Numbered from the stretch's first letter, positions 1-9,572 are shown. The stretch is DNA of 37,763 nt from Candidatus Anaerobiospirillum pullistercoris (GCA_019114785.1 DXEV01000196.1:1-37763), one strand, 5' to 3'. Numbers and translations: made by a program. Notes: generated by a model not told the origin, from the letters alone.

Positions 1-102
1 ACTGATTGTTTGCCGTAATAACAATCAGCAAGGGTCAAGACCGAGCTCGGTGCTTGCCATAGACGCATAGACTTCAGTCGGTGACATCCTCCTATGTGCT
101 AC

Positions 103-182
103 GAGCTTAAGCTCATAGCCCAGAGCTGGAGCTCATAGCCTTGAGCTGAACCTCATAGCTGTGAGCTGAAGCTCACAGCCGT
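103..182. repeat. Four tandem 20-bp repeats
   Basis: Four head-to-tail units start at 103, 123, 143 and 163, each close to GAGCTGAAGCTCATAGCCNT. They differ at a few positions and the first contains the palindrome GAGCTTAAGCTC. No gene covers them. They could be an iteron-like binding array or a decaying minisatellite; the sequence does not decide. Confidence 0.8.
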
Positions 183-736
183 CTGGCTAGGCGGTTTTTA
201 CACCGCGCTGCAGCAAGTTATAGGAGATCGCTCCATGAAGAGCCTGTAATCCTAGCTAATTGGGTCAGTTTGACCCTTTTAGATTTAGCTGTCATAGATG
301 TACAGCCGAAAGTATAGCGGCAAACACTTCAAGCGTGAAGATCAGTGATCACAAAGCGTGAAAAAGCTAAGCTGATGTGCCTATTTGAGGCATTGCCGAT
401 GATGGGGCAAAGAGCTCAAAAAACAGCGGTCTATAGTTGTAGCAAAACCGGCATTTTAAGCCACTATCTATCTATCTTATGACAGTCGCATTCTATGTGG
501 CAGAAGCTTTGTGTCGATGGGCACAAAGACAACTAATCCCATTGAATTATAACACCATGAGCTAGAGCCGGTTTAGTGATGCACTTTCTATTCCCCGCTG
601 TTTTGGGGCCCCAGTCCTTCACGGGTTTTGCGAGCAAAAGCGCACTAAGTCCACATGTAGGCGGGAAGATTTGGTGTTAGCTAGCGCCAGCATCTGCAAC
701 AGGGGCAGCACTCTTGGCAGGCAACCATAGCTCAAC
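183..736. other. Intergenic region without recognised gene
   Basis: About 550 bases between the tandem repeats and the end of the restriction gene. No credible reading frame with a ribosome binding site is visible on either strand and no RNA gene is recognised. The part closest to 737 should hold the 3' untranslated region of the restriction gene, but no clear terminator hairpin with a U-run was found. Confidence 0.4.
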
Positions 737-1780
737 TTAGATTTTCCCGTCTACACGCGAAGTCCACAATTCTATGATGGGGTCTACCCAAGGTCTTTGC
801 TGTTGTAGTGCTTTTAGTTGCTGCTTATAGAAGTCGCTTACCAGAGGGCGTGGGTCATTGTCGCCAACACTGCCATAGAACATCCTCAGATGTTCAAAAG
901 ATGTTTTGTCCCAACGCGTGTAGTCATAGCTTTTGGTGAGATCCTTAACCTCAACAAGCATCTCCTCAAAGGACAGAATCTTAGCAGCGTTAGCTGAGCT
1001 CAGGCGACAGTAGTTGCATAGAGCCGCTTTGTTGCGAGGGGTGGTAACAATGCAAATGTTGGCGTTCTGCAACAGGTTAATGGTTTGCTTGGTGATCTTG
1101 TCGTCCAGCGTGGCCAAGTACATTTTGCTGCTTTTGAAGCGCTTAGCCTCTTCGATCAACTCTTGCCAGCTTTCGCGCAAAGTAATTTTTGCGGAAATTA
1201 GCGCTGTTTTAGTTGGTTCGGCAGATAAGTGAGAGCTGCTTGGAATTACTAGATTGATCGCTCTTTCTTGGTCGTATTCTCGGATGGTTCCTTTGTGCTG
1301 AGTAGTAATACCCACACCGCAGAATAAGAGCTCCAATAGTGCCCCAAACTCCCTGCCTGCAAGATTGCGGCGTGACTGGTTGTTGGACAGAGCAATTTCA
1401 TAGAAGTAGTCATGCATGCACTCTGCAACTAAGCTTTGTGTTTGCTCTGGGGTCAGCTGCTGCAGCATTTCTGTTGGGAACAGCTGCTGAGACAGTTCTA
1501 TGCAAAAACTCTTTTCGTTTTCACGATGCTGCTCCCAAGTCTTCTTTCTGGTTTGTTCCACTACAGTTGAGGCCTGACTTAAGATGAGAGGCTCCAGATA
1601 ATTTAGCAGCCCTAGTTGCTCTAAGTTAAGATGAGGCTTGGCTCGAGGCATGTTCTCGATGACAGCCTTAAAGGCGTTGTACACAGCCTTCTCTGGACTT
1701 GGTATGTGCTGAACCCTTAGTTGTTTGATGGTTTTCGTAAAGTCATCGAGAGTGATAGCAGGAGTGATTGGTGGTTGCAT
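737..1780 (-). CDS. Type II restriction endonuclease, EcoRII C-terminal-like
   Basis: Predicted 347-aa restriction enzyme of the PD-(D/E)XK fold, partner of the divergent C5 methyltransferase at 2006. The C-terminal half carries the EcoRII-C pattern: RRNLAGREFGALLE at residues 137-150, a beta-strand motif INLVIP near 175-180, and SAKITLRESW at 196-205. The last resembles the AKTTLKDRW block that carries the catalytic lysine in EcoRII. The arginine two residues before the Trp in that block is Ser here. The N-terminal half is not recognised. By family the target should be CCNGG- or CCWGG-like. The ATG lies 47 bases from the palindromic operator at 1827-1843, so expression is probably controlled by the methyltransferase's HTH domain. 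No strong ribosome binding site precedes the start. Family assignment is fairly sure; exact specificity is not. Confidence 0.75.
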   Translation of the reverse strand: MQPPITPAITLDDFTKTIKQLRVQHIPSPEKAVYNAFKAVIENMPRAKPHLNLEQLGLLNYLEPLILSQASTVVEQTRKKTWEQHRENEKSFCIELSQQLFPTEMLQQLTPEQTQSLVAECMHDYFYEIALSNNQSRRNLAGREFGALLELLFCGVGITTQHKGTIREYDQERAINLVIPSSSHLSAEPTKTALISAKITLRESWQELIEEAKRFKSSKMYLATLDDKITKQTINLLQNANICIVTTPRNKAALCNYCRLSSANAAKILSFEEMLVEVKDLTKSYDYTRWDKTSFEHLRMFYGSVGDNDPRPLVSDFYKQQLKALQQQRPWVDPIIELWTSRVDGKI

Positions 1781-1826
1781 AGTTGGATGAAGTCAATGGG
1801 GTTATAATTTAGAGTAGTGTCATTCC

Positions 1827-1843
1827 TAGGACAATATGTCCTA
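1827..1843. promoter_or_regulatory. Palindromic operator in the R-M intergenic region
   Basis: The sequence TAGGACAATATGTCCTA is a perfect inverted repeat with 7-bp arms and a 3-bp centre, between the divergent restriction and methyltransferase genes. M.SsoII and M.Ecl18kI, C5 methyltransferases with an N-terminal HTH, are known to bind a site of the form AGGACA-N-TGTCCT; the match here is very close. Binding would be expected to repress the methyltransferase gene and favour the nuclease gene. This is inferred from family knowledge and position. Confidence 0.75.
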
Positions 1844-1873
1844 AAATTTTCACTATTTGGAACACGAAATCTC

Positions 1874-1909
1874 ATGAGCCAAGTCCAGCACTCTTTGTTC
1901 GAGCACTAA
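1874..1909 (+). other. Short ORF in frame with the methyltransferase, ended by TAA
   Basis: ATG at 1874 opens an 11-codon frame (MSQVQHSLFEH) that stops at TAA 1907-1909. The same frame then stays open from 1910 into the methyltransferase, whose first usable start codon is GTG 2006. This may be a leader peptide, or the true N-terminus of the methyltransferase cut by a nonsense change in a dispensable extension. No strong ribosome binding site precedes either start, so neither view is secured. Confidence 0.3.
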
Positions 1910-2005
1910 GAAATTCCTGACCCTCAGTCACATGTTATCAGCTCTGCCACAGAATCTAAATCCGTTGGTGATGACCATGACGCTCTGCTGAGTACTAAGC
2001 TGAGT

Positions 2006-3145
2006 GTGGCTGCGCAGATTAAGGCCAAGCGCGAGCGCCTTAACATGAGCCAAAAGGAGTTTGCTGATGCTCTTGGCATGTCGCGCTATGGTGATCGCAC
2101 TATTCGCCGCTGGGAAGCAGGTGAGACCCAGCCTTCGGCCTTAGAGCTCAAGGCTTTGCTCTCCTTTCCGGAGCATGTTCCCTTTCCAAATCCACCACAG
2201 GGGCAAGCCCAGTACCGTATGATCGACCTTTTTGCTGGTATTGGTGGTACGCGTTTAGGCTTTTGGCAAACGGGTAAGGTGGAAGTGGTCTTTTCCTCTG
2301 AGATCAATAAGTTCTCAGTGAAGACCTACGAGGCCAATTATGGCGATGTACCAGTAGGTGATATTACCAAGGTCGATGCTGCTGAGATTCCTGATCACGA
2401 TATCCTTGTCGGTGGCTTTCCTTGCCAAGCCTTTAGCCAAGCAGGTCTGAAAAAGGGCTTCAACGACACGCGTGGCACTTTGTTTTTCGACATTGCTCGT
2501 ATTCTCCAAGCCAAGCGTCCAAAAGCTTTCTTGCTGGAAAATGTCCGCAATTTAGTTGGCCATGACCATGGTAAGACCTTTGAGGTGATCACTTCGACGT
2601 TGGATGAGCTGGGCTATGAGCTCTATTACCAAGTTCTGTCATCTAAAGACTATGGTGTGCCACAAAACCGCCAGCGTATCTACATCGTGGGCTTTGACCG
2701 CGAGCAAGTACCGTTTGCTTCGTGCTTTGCTTTTCCTGAGCCGACTTCACCTGCTGATCTTAAGCTGGGGCAGATCCTTGAGCAGAATGTTGACCCTAAA
2801 TACACTATCTCGGACAAACTATGGGATGGCCATCAGCGCCGTCGTCGTGACAATTCAGCGGCCGGAAAGGGCTTTGGATACTCGCTTTTCACTGCCGAAT
2901 CGCCTTATGCCAACACCATCTCGGCGCGTTATTACAAAGATGGCTCAGAGATCTTGATCGCTCAAGAGGGAAAGAATCCACGTAAGCTCACACCACGCGA
3001 GGCAGCGCGGCTCCAAGGCTTCCCAGAGGACTTCATTATCCCTGTTTCGGACACTCAAGCCTATCGTCAGTTTGGCAATTCTGTGAGCGTGCCTGTGATC
3101 CATGCGATTGCGCTGCAGATGCTCAAAGTGCTGGATAGGTCATAG
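2006..3145 (+). CDS. DNA (cytosine-5) methyltransferase with N-terminal HTH, M.SsoII-like
   Basis: 379-aa C5 methyltransferase that should methylate the site cut by the adjacent nuclease. Residues 1-55 form an XRE-type helix-turn-helix (MSQKEFADALGMSRYGDRTIRRWEAGET). The catalytic domain follows: motif I DLFAGIGG (74-81), motif IV GGFPCQAFSQAG with the Cys nucleophile at 140, motif VI ENVRN (178-182), motif VIII QNRQRIYIVGF (220-230), motif IX LTPREAARLQGFP, and motif X FGNSVSVPV near the C-terminus. Length and domain order match M.SsoII, a CCNGG enzyme that also represses its own gene. The palindrome at 1827-1843 fits that autoregulation. The GTG start lacks a good ribosome binding site, and an in-frame ATG at 1874 is separated from it by a stop. 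A terminator follows at 3169. Confidence 0.92.
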   Translation: MAAQIKAKRERLNMSQKEFADALGMSRYGDRTIRRWEAGETQPSALELKALLSFPEHVPFPNPPQGQAQYRMIDLFAGIGGTRLGFWQTGKVEVVFSSEINKFSVKTYEANYGDVPVGDITKVDAAEIPDHDILVGGFPCQAFSQAGLKKGFNDTRGTLFFDIARILQAKRPKAFLLENVRNLVGHDHGKTFEVITSTLDELGYELYYQVLSSKDYGVPQNRQRIYIVGFDREQVPFASCFAFPEPTSPADLKLGQILEQNVDPKYTISDKLWDGHQRRRRDNSAAGKGFGYSLFTAESPYANTISARYYKDGSEILIAQEGKNPRKLTPREAARLQGFPEDFIIPVSDTQAYRQFGNSVSVPVIHAIALQMLKVLDRS

Positions 3146-3168
3146 CCAGTTGTAATGATTTTGTGACC

Positions 3169-3204
3169 GAGGCGGCCTTTTGCGCTTTCAGCCGCCTCTT
3201 TTTT
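3169..3204 (+). terminator. Rho-independent terminator of the methyltransferase gene
   Basis: The inverted repeat GAGGCGGC (3169-3176) and GCCGCCTC (3191-3198) encloses a 14-nt loop and is followed by six T. It lies 24 bases after the methyltransferase stop codon. Confidence 0.85.
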
Positions 3205-3280
3205 GTGCCGCTACACGCTTTGCGTCTAAAATGGCTCTTGAAATGGCAGAGCTTTTGCTCTGGCCATTAAGAGGAGAGAG

Positions 3281-3300
3281 TGCTCAAAACAAATTGAGCA
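3281..3300. other. Inverted repeat upstream of the parA-like gene
   Basis: TGCTCAA-AACAAA-TTGAGCA is a perfect 7-bp inverted repeat about 60 bases before the likely GTG start of the ParA-like gene. It may be an operator or a leader hairpin. It is not the usual parS sequence. Confidence 0.4.
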
Positions 3301-3357
3301 AAGGCTAGAAGGCTAGGGCAGTTTCAGCTGCAATGAGATAACTTGAGGACAGCAAAG

Positions 3358-5676
3358 GTGAGCGGAGCGGCAAAATCGGTGGTGATTGCAATCGCCAATC
3401 ACAAGGGCGGTGTCGGTAAAACCTCAACTGCAATGAATCTGGCTTGCGCCTTTGCTGGTACGCGACGTAAGGTGCTACTTGTGGATCTAGATCCTCAAGG
3501 ATCGGCTACTGTATCGCTGTTAAAGGAGCGACCAACCACCTTAATCAATAGTGGTGCGGCCATGATCAAAGGTGCCTCGGTGGTGCCTTGCATTAAGCGA
3601 CTCTCCCTCCAAAAGTTTGACTTACTTCCTGCCTCAGACGATCTCATTTCCTTTTGTGTAAATAAGCACGACGACCCTGAAAAAGAGTTTTACCTGCACC
3701 GTGCTTTAAAGCCTTTACGTCTAGTCTATGACGTGATCATTATCGATTGCCCACCTGCCCTTAACTTGCTTACTACCAATGCTTTATGCGCTGCCGATGA
3801 GCTGGTGATCCCTTTGACTTGTGAGTTCTTTGCAGTAGAGGGATTAGGCTCGCTATTGCGTCTTTTTGAGCGCTTAAAGCATGAGGGCAAGAGCTATGTG
3901 CACTTTATGGGTATTGTGCGCACCATCTTTGATAAGGGCGAGGGTCTATCCCAAAAGATCTCACAAGATTTAAAGCAGACCTTTGGGCAGATGATCTTTA
4001 CGACCATCATTCCGTTTACTTCACGTATTAGTGAGGCTCCAACTTTAGGTCGCCCAGTCATTCTGTACGATAAGTCTTCTATCGGTGCTAAGGCTTATTT
4101 GAGCCTTGCCGGAGAGATCTTGACCCGTTTGGAGTTTAGCTATCAGCTGCCTCGACCAAACGCTAAGAGCAATAAGAAGCCAATTCCTGCTGCTAAGGTA
4201 TCACCAGAGCAGATCAGTTCACGTCCTGTACCGGCTCCTGTAGCTGCTGTGGCTAAGCCTACGGACGCTGAGTCTGAGCTTGCTGCAGCAAGTGCCACTA
4301 AAGATGTTAGTGCCAATAAGGCTAAGGCCTCGCCTAATGCCAAGCAAGAGGTAGTAGAGCCAAAGCGTCAGGGTATAGGCAAACCTCAAGGGCGTAAGCA
4401 TGCCGCTATTTACGATCTGGGGGCTATGCCTACGGAAGAAGAGCTGGCCGATATTATGGCAATGGTCTCAGGTTCGCTGACGCAGTTAGGTTTGGATGAA
4501 CCTCAGCTGAAGGATGATAAGGAGGAACAGCAACAACACCCGTCAGCTATTTCAGCTGCTACAGCTACAGTCCCTGCTTCTGAATCAGCTATTGCACCTG
4601 TTTCTGACATGGCTCATGTATCATCTGAGGGGGTGAGTGCTGTTAGTGGTGCAGAACCTCTGACGGAAACTTCCGCTCCATCAGACGAAGCTATTGTTGC
4701 ACCGGTGGCTTCAAGAGCACCTGTCGCTCAGCAAGAATCTCCAGTCAGCTTTGATTTTGAGGTGACACAGTCATTGGCTGTACAAGAGCCAACAGCGATT
4801 GTGTCTCAAGAGTCCCATCGTCAGAAGATCGCTGATCAGGAACTTAATCCTACGGTCTCACCTGTGGTAGCGGCCGAGGTTGAAGACCGTCTTGGTGAAG
4901 TTGGCTCTCCTGATGTCAGTGCTGATGCTATGACGGCCTCTAACTTACAGCCACCAGAGGCTGATGTAGCTCAGGATGCTGCTCCTCATGAGGTTGAGGT
5001 AAGTGCAGATAACTCTCCGGAGCATTTGGCTGACGTATCAGCTTCGGAGCACACTGAACTTGAGTCAGATGACAAGTCTCAGCTGCAGACGCTGCCTCAA
5101 CCACAGCCACAGGCTATGGCTGCCTCGGTAAAGGAGACTGCGTCCGCAGAGGCCTCAGAGGATAACGTTACTGAAGTGGATGCGGCTGTGGCCTCTGGTG
5201 AAGGTGATGGTGATGTTGAAACTATGATCTTTACCTCGCCTATCGGCGCTGAAGATTGGCTTGAGCATGATCTGCGCTCAGAGCTCCATGGGGTCGAGTT
5301 AGAGCGCTCTCAGATTCGTAATATTGGCACCGGCTCTGATATTGGGGTGGCCTTAGGCGGCAATATGATCCCTGATGTTCCTGATGGTTTGGTGCCTTTT
5401 GATGATAGTGCCTCCAAAGCGGCTGAAGCTGCTTTACAAGCGGTACTGGCTGATATGCTGCAAATGAGCGCCGAACCAGAGGAGGTAGTGCCTCAAGAAA
5501 AGAGTGAGCAACCTCTGCCAGAAATTGAGATCGAACAAGAGGTTCGGGCGGCTTTAAATCAAAAGCTGCGCGAGGCGGCAGCGAAAGCTGCACCTTATGC
5601 GAGCTCATCGGTTAAGAGCTCAGCCGGAACTGCTGTGTCTCAAGCTACAGTTCCATCCAGCAGTGAGCGGCAATAG
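3358..5676 (+). CDS. Orphan ParA/Soj-type ATPase with very long disordered tail
   Basis: ParA-family ATPase that would bind ATP and DNA nonspecifically and position a cargo. Counting from GTG 3358 the protein is 772 aa. The deviant Walker A KGGVGKT is at 16-22, the A' motif [12 protein letters not shown] near 40-51 and Walker [12 protein letters not shown] near 126-136. The ATPase part ends near residue 265. The remaining ~500 residues are low-complexity, rich in Ala, Ser, Glu, Gln, Val and Pro, and net acidic; usual ParA/Soj proteins are about 250-300 aa. GTG 3358 is preferred over TTG 3343 because GAGG lies 9 bases upstream. No ParB or parS is nearby, so this is not a standard par operon; the cargo is unknown. 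The next gene is convergent. Confidence 0.82.
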   Translation: MSGAAKSVVIAIANHKGGVGKTSTAMNLACAFAGTRRKVLLVDLDPQGSATVSLLKERPTTLINSGAAMIKGASVVPCIKRLSLQKFDLLPASDDLISFCVNKHDDPEKEFYLHRALKPLRLVYDVIIIDCPPALNLLTTNALCAADELVIPLTCEFFAVEGLGSLLRLFERLKHEGKSYVHFMGIVRTIFDKGEGLSQKISQDLKQTFGQMIFTTIIPFTSRISEAPTLGRPVILYDKSSIGAKAYLSLAGEILTRLEFSYQLPRPNAKSNKKPIPAAKVSPEQISSRPVPAPVAAVAKPTDAESELAAASATKDVSANKAKASPNAKQEVVEPKRQGIGKPQGRKHAAIYDLGAMPTEEELADIMAMVSGSLTQLGLDEPQLKDDKEEQQQHPSAISAATATVPASESAIAPVSDMAHVSSEGVSAVSGAEPLTETSAPSDEAIVAPVASRAPVAQQESPVSFDFEVTQSLAVQEPTAIVSQESHRQKIADQELNPTVSPVVAAEVEDRLGEVGSPDVSADAMTASNLQPPEADVAQDAAPHEVEVSADNSPEHLADVSASEHTELESDDKSQLQTLPQPQPQAMAASVKETASAEASEDNVTEVDAAVASGEGDGDVETMIFTSPIGAEDWLEHDLRSELHGVELERSQIRNIGTGSDIGVALGGNMIPDVPDGLVPFDDSASKAAEAALQAVLADMLQMSAEPEEVVPQEKSEQPLPEIEIEQEVRAALNQKLREAAAKAAPYASSSVKSSAGTAVSQATVPSSSERQ

Positions 5677-5687
5677 GGGCGGGCGCT
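5676..5687 (+). repeat. GGGGCGGGCGCT dispersed 12-mer, copy 1
   Basis: Exact copy of the 12-mer; its first G is the last base of the ParA-like stop codon. It lies in the 27-bp gap between two convergent genes. See the finding on this motif. Confidence 0.75.
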
Positions 5688-5703
5688 GCTCAAGCGGCAG
5701 CAT

Positions 5704-6888
5704 TTAGCTTTGAGGCAAGGCTTTTTGTGGGCCTATGGCCTCCATATCTCTGCGTGTAGTGTAGAGCAAGAACGCACTGCACATGGTGAGGGCGGCAAGG
5801 AAGAGGAACACGCCCTTGAGGCTAAAGGTTGAGGCAATAAAGCCTAAACAAGCAGGGCCGATCAAGAGGCCGATATAGCCACAGATTGAGACAAAAGAGA
5901 TCGCTGGGATCAGTGGCATATTCTTCTGTTGGCCAGCTGCTGATGTGGCCAGCGGACTAATATTGGACATGCCACAGCCGATAGCAAGGAAGCAGAGAAC
6001 ACAAGCAAAGATATTTGGCACCAAGACGAGAGAGCCGAGGCCAATGATCATGAGAATTGCGCCATAGAAGGCAAAGCGGAATGCGCCCAAAGTGCGGATG
6101 ATTGGACGTGAGTAGATCCGGCACAGCAGCATGCAAATGGATACGATGCAGTAGCCAAAAGAAGCGTAGTTTAACGGCACATCGACCACTTCGGTGACAT
6201 ACAGACCAGACCAATCGAGAATAGCGCCGCCCACCATGTAGGTAAAAGCAACGATTAAGGCTAAAGAGATCACCGGCTGTACAGGCTTCACAAAGGTACG
6301 ATTCTCTTGCTTGTTTTGGCTCTTGATGTCGATGATCACCGGTATGTAATAGGAGCAAGCTATGTAGATCAGAGCGATCATACTGAGAATAGAAATGGCT
6401 GGTGATAGGGCGATGGTGAGCAAGAAGATCATCATGATGGCACCTACAACCTCGCCTAGAGAGTAGTAGGCAAACAACACCGACAACAGCAGCAGGCGGT
6501 ACTTTTTCTCGATAAAGGCACCAAAAACATTGATCGCCACTTCAAGGCAGCCAATGGACATGCCAAAGACGATTAAGGAGCCTAAGACTACTTCGTAGGA
6601 TGGCATTAAGGCCAGCAAGCAGATAGAAACAGCGGTGGTCGCAGTGGAGATGGCATATGTGACTTTAAAGCCCACATGTTGCAGCATGATGCCGGAGATA
6701 AACATGCCAGAGACTGAGCCTAAGCCAAAGGCTAGCACCAAGACACTAATGGCCTCGGTTGATAGCTGCAATTCGGTCTTAATAATTGGGATCAATGGAG
6801 CCCAGCAGGCTACAGCAAAACCTGACAAAAAATAGCCGATGCGTGCCACATAGACTTGATGGCGTGCTGACATCCTGCGCTTGCGCAT
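5704..6888 (-). CDS. MFS transporter, YbjJ-like
   Basis: 394-aa inner-membrane protein with about 12 hydrophobic segments and no cleaved signal peptide. The first helix region (YFLSGFAVACWAPLIPII) and the motif CLEVAINVFGAFIE near residues 112-126 resemble the YbjJ/fucose-permease branch of the major facilitator superfamily (EVAINVxGAxxE in YbjJ). Substrate cannot be read from the sequence. It is convergent with the ParA-like gene and separated from it by 27 bases. A second ATG at codon 6 is possible; neither start has a strong ribosome binding site. It appears to be a single-gene unit. Confidence 0.8.
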   Translation of the reverse strand: MRKRRMSARHQVYVARIGYFLSGFAVACWAPLIPIIKTELQLSTEAISVLVLAFGLGSVSGMFISGIMLQHVGFKVTYAISTATTAVSICLLALMPSYEVVLGSLIVFGMSIGCLEVAINVFGAFIEKKYRLLLLSVLFAYYSLGEVVGAIMMIFLLTIALSPAISILSMIALIYIACSYYIPVIIDIKSQNKQENRTFVKPVQPVISLALIVAFTYMVGGAILDWSGLYVTEVVDVPLNYASFGYCIVSICMLLCRIYSRPIIRTLGAFRFAFYGAILMIIGLGSLVLVPNIFACVLCFLAIGCGMSNISPLATSAAGQQKNMPLIPAISFVSICGYIGLLIGPACLGFIASTFSLKGVFLFLAALTMCSAFLLYTTRRDMEAIGPQKALPQS

Positions 6889-7079
6889 TGCCGACTAAAA
6901 CCTCAAAAACAAACATCACCACAAGAGCTTCATCCTAAGAAGGGATGAACCAATTAAGGGGCTTAGCATAGCTGATGCGGCGTAATGCGGCATTACAATT
7001 TGAGGTGGTGCTTTATTTTGGTGCAATAGAGGTAGAGTTTTATAATAACAGGCGAGGGGGAGCTGAGATGGGGCGATGA

Positions 7080-7101
7080 GGAGGGCAGAGAGCTGCCCTC
7101 C
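7080..7101 (-). terminator. Hairpin downstream of the DAACS gene
   Basis: GGAGGGCAG-CTCT-CTGCCCTCC on the minus strand is a 9-bp perfect stem about 80 bases after the symporter stop codon. It lacks a U-run, so it may be an mRNA-stabilising hairpin or a Rho-assisted terminator. Confidence 0.5.
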
Positions 7102-7179
7102 GAGAGGTAGTGAAGATTTGCGTTGGCACTCTGCCTTGGCAGGAGGTGTTAGCGCCAATCTTTCTATTATTTTGTCTGA

Positions 7180-8574
7180 TTAGGCGTTACGGTTTGCATT
7201 TCCTGCTTCTTGCACCAAGGACTCGGCACCTAAAGCAGCAACAGCGGCGACTTGAGCCTCATGCTCTTTTTGCTCAAGCTCATTGATCTCGTGGGAAAGA
7301 TCTTTGTTAACCATGTTGGCAACAGCTGAATCAGACCAGACGTTGACGCCGGTCTCAATCATATCGATCACGGCATACACAGGCAGGATCACGCCCATTA
7401 AGATCACTGGAATGTGCATCGAGCTGAGCAGTGAAATTGTGAGGAAATAGCAGCCCATTGGTACACCTGCATTGCCGACAGCAGCAATAGTTGCGACAAA
7501 AATCCACACAATGGTAGTGGTTAAGGTGATCTCAATACCTGCATTCTGCATTAAGTAGAGCGAAGTGATGAGAATGAAGGCAGCGCAACCATTCATATTG
7601 ATGGTGGTGCAGATTGGCAGCACAAAGCGCGAGATCTTTGGGTTAACGTGGCAGTTGTTCTCGGCTGAAGCCATAGTCACAGGTAAGGTACCAGCTGAAG
7701 ACTTCGAGAAGAAAGCCACTGCTAAGGCTGGTAACATGCCACGGAAAATGCGTAATGGATTTAAACCGCGAGCTATCAGGAACAGCGGAATGATCACGAA
7801 CATTTGCAGCAGATTAGAGCCGATCACTACGGTGAAGTAGGTGGCTAATGAGCCTAAGATCACTCCTTCTCCCAACTGTGCTACTAACTGAGCGGTAAAG
7901 CCCATAATACCGATTGGTAAGATCACTAAGATCCATCTAATGAGCACAAAGAGCACATCTTGCAGACCTACTAAGGTATTGAGCACAGCTGTACGGCGCT
8001 CATTGTGAGGCATTACGGCTAAAGCCATACCCACAGCGGCCGCAATCAGGAGCACCGAAAGTACGTTGCCCGAGACAAAAGGTTGCAGGATGTTATTAGG
8101 GATCACACTCAGGATGTGATCGTAGTAAGAGGTAGGTTGTACCGGTTCTGTGGTCGACATACCTGCCACTTCTGCAGGGACATTAGCTGGTTGTAGTACC
8201 CAGAAGAGAATAGCGCCAACTACAGCGGCCACAATAGTAGTGGATAAGGTGTAAAACACCGTATGGCCAAAGATCTGACCGGAGCTCGAGTCTTTTCCTA
8301 ATTTAGCTAAGGTGCTAATCAAAGCCAGAGCAATGATTGGCACAGCGATAAAGGAAAAGAGACGCGTAAAGACCGTGGCAATAAAGGTCATGAGCTCGTT
8401 TAAGCCTGGGTTGTTAGCATAACCAATGATCAGACCGAGCACTAAACAGACGATATAAAAGCCTGCAGTGATCAGACGGCGTTTCTTTGGCAGATTTGCA
8501 ATGGTAGAGCGCGCGGCTTCCATTGAATCTACATTACCTGCAGATGGGGTATTTGTTGTCATGTAATCAACCAC
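7180..8574 (-). CDS. Dicarboxylate/amino acid:cation symporter (DAACS family)
   Basis: 464-aa membrane transporter, predicted to import an anionic or neutral amino acid or a C4-dicarboxylate with Na+ or H+. Family signatures are present in order: the hydrophobic N-terminal helices, the serine-rich re-entrant loop SKSSAGTLPVTM (about 298-309), the helix 7 motif TTINMNGCAAF (NMDGT in glutamate transporters, here NMNGC), and the second re-entrant loop AAVGNAGVPMG. The changed NMDGT motif hints at a substrate other than aspartate/glutamate, but this is inference. The start is uncertain: GTG at 8574 or ATG four codons later. A hairpin lies downstream at 7080. Confidence 0.88.
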   Translation of the reverse strand: MVDYMTTNTPSAGNVDSMEAARSTIANLPKKRRLITAGFYIVCLVLGLIIGYANNPGLNELMTFIATVFTRLFSFIAVPIIALALISTLAKLGKDSSSGQIFGHTVFYTLSTTIVAAVVGAILFWVLQPANVPAEVAGMSTTEPVQPTSYYDHILSVIPNNILQPFVSGNVLSVLLIAAAVGMALAVMPHNERRTAVLNTLVGLQDVLFVLIRWILVILPIGIMGFTAQLVAQLGEGVILGSLATYFTVVIGSNLLQMFVIIPLFLIARGLNPLRIFRGMLPALAVAFFSKSSAGTLPVTMASAENNCHVNPKISRFVLPICTTINMNGCAAFILITSLYLMQNAGIEITLTTTIVWIFVATIAAVGNAGVPMGCYFLTISLLSSMHIPVILMGVILPVYAVIDMIETGVNVWSDSAVANMVNKDLSHEINELEQKEHEAQVAAVAALGAESLVQEAGNANRNA

Positions 8575-9572
8575 AAGCCTAGGGCCTAAAAGCCTTTTCA
8601 GCTAGTGCCTCTGTGTTCAATGCGAAAAGATCACAACGTACCATCAAGCAGCTTGCTGTTACTCACGTCATCTAGACAGATCCATAGCAACCGTCGCTGT
8701 TACAGTGGCGTTCGTAGCTGTGAGGTAGTTGTAGCTGTTGGTCGATAGGAGCACCTAACCTGCTAGGTTTGCACCCTGTTCGCACCAAAACTTGTTTTAG
8801 AGCCAAGGTGAGGGAAAGGCTCTAATGAAAACTCTAGCTTACCACGCAGCCATGCTACGCACAAAACAGGTGCAAGAGAAAAAAGAGCAACAGTTTACGC
8901 TTTGTTGTAAGTTGATAAAATTTGCGCTTCAAGTTGAAGTGGTATTGCCTGTAAGCAAGGTTTTCTTTGGGGTTCTGGCGTTTAATTTGCGCTTTTTTGT
9001 TCTTAATTTTTCTGCTGAAACATATTTGATCTTGTATCCAAAATGGGGCGTTTTTTCCTCGAATTGCATGGTAAAACAGCTGAAAATAGCCGGTGTTTGC
9101 ACTCTTATGGTGCTTGTTTCCAACATGAGCAAAGCTGTGGCTATGTCTTGGGGGAGTTTAAAGAACTGTCTTGTCTGCAAGTTTTTCCACTGAGCTGAGA
9201 AAAAATTGTGAGGTGGCTCTGCTCTCATCAGAGGTGAGTGCGCTATGCTTTGCTGCTGACAGCATCTGTGGCTATGGAGCTCACCTTTTAGGGAAAGCGT
9301 CTGCATAATAGAGCCCGATGCTGGCAAAGTCGTATTTTGCGTGGGATAGCCCTTGGTGCTAGTGGGTTCTTTTGGCCTGCGAGAATTAGGGAAGTCCAAT
9401 GAGGATCACGGCTTTGAGTATTTCTGTTTTTGGGAACAAAGGAGAGACCGTAGGCAAGGGCTGAGGCTGTTAGTCTGCCTCATATTCATGCTGCTTATCT
9501 GATTGTCTGATGCAGACTGATGAGGTGAGGATAGCAGGTAACACGTAGCCTGAGAGCGGTTTTTGTGGCGTA
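8575..9572. other. Long intergenic region between DAACS and alcohol dehydrogenase genes
   Basis: About 1 kb between divergent genes. Overlapping frames on both strands (8825-9193 plus, 8929-9399 minus) have no recognisable protein features and no convincing ribosome binding site. CTTCAAGTTGAAG at 8927-8939 is a perfect palindrome and a possible operator. Promoters for both neighbours should lie here, but none is clear. Confidence 0.4.

Noticed and set aside
3281-3300. parS site for the ParA-like gene
   Set aside because: The inverted repeat TGCTCAA/TTGAGCA does not match the parS consensus TGTTTCACGTGAAACA, and no ParB gene is nearby.
8825-9399. Overlapping open frames on both strands between the symporter and alcohol dehydrogenase genes
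   Set aside because: No recognisable domain, no good ribosome binding site, odd composition, and mutual overlap on opposite strands.
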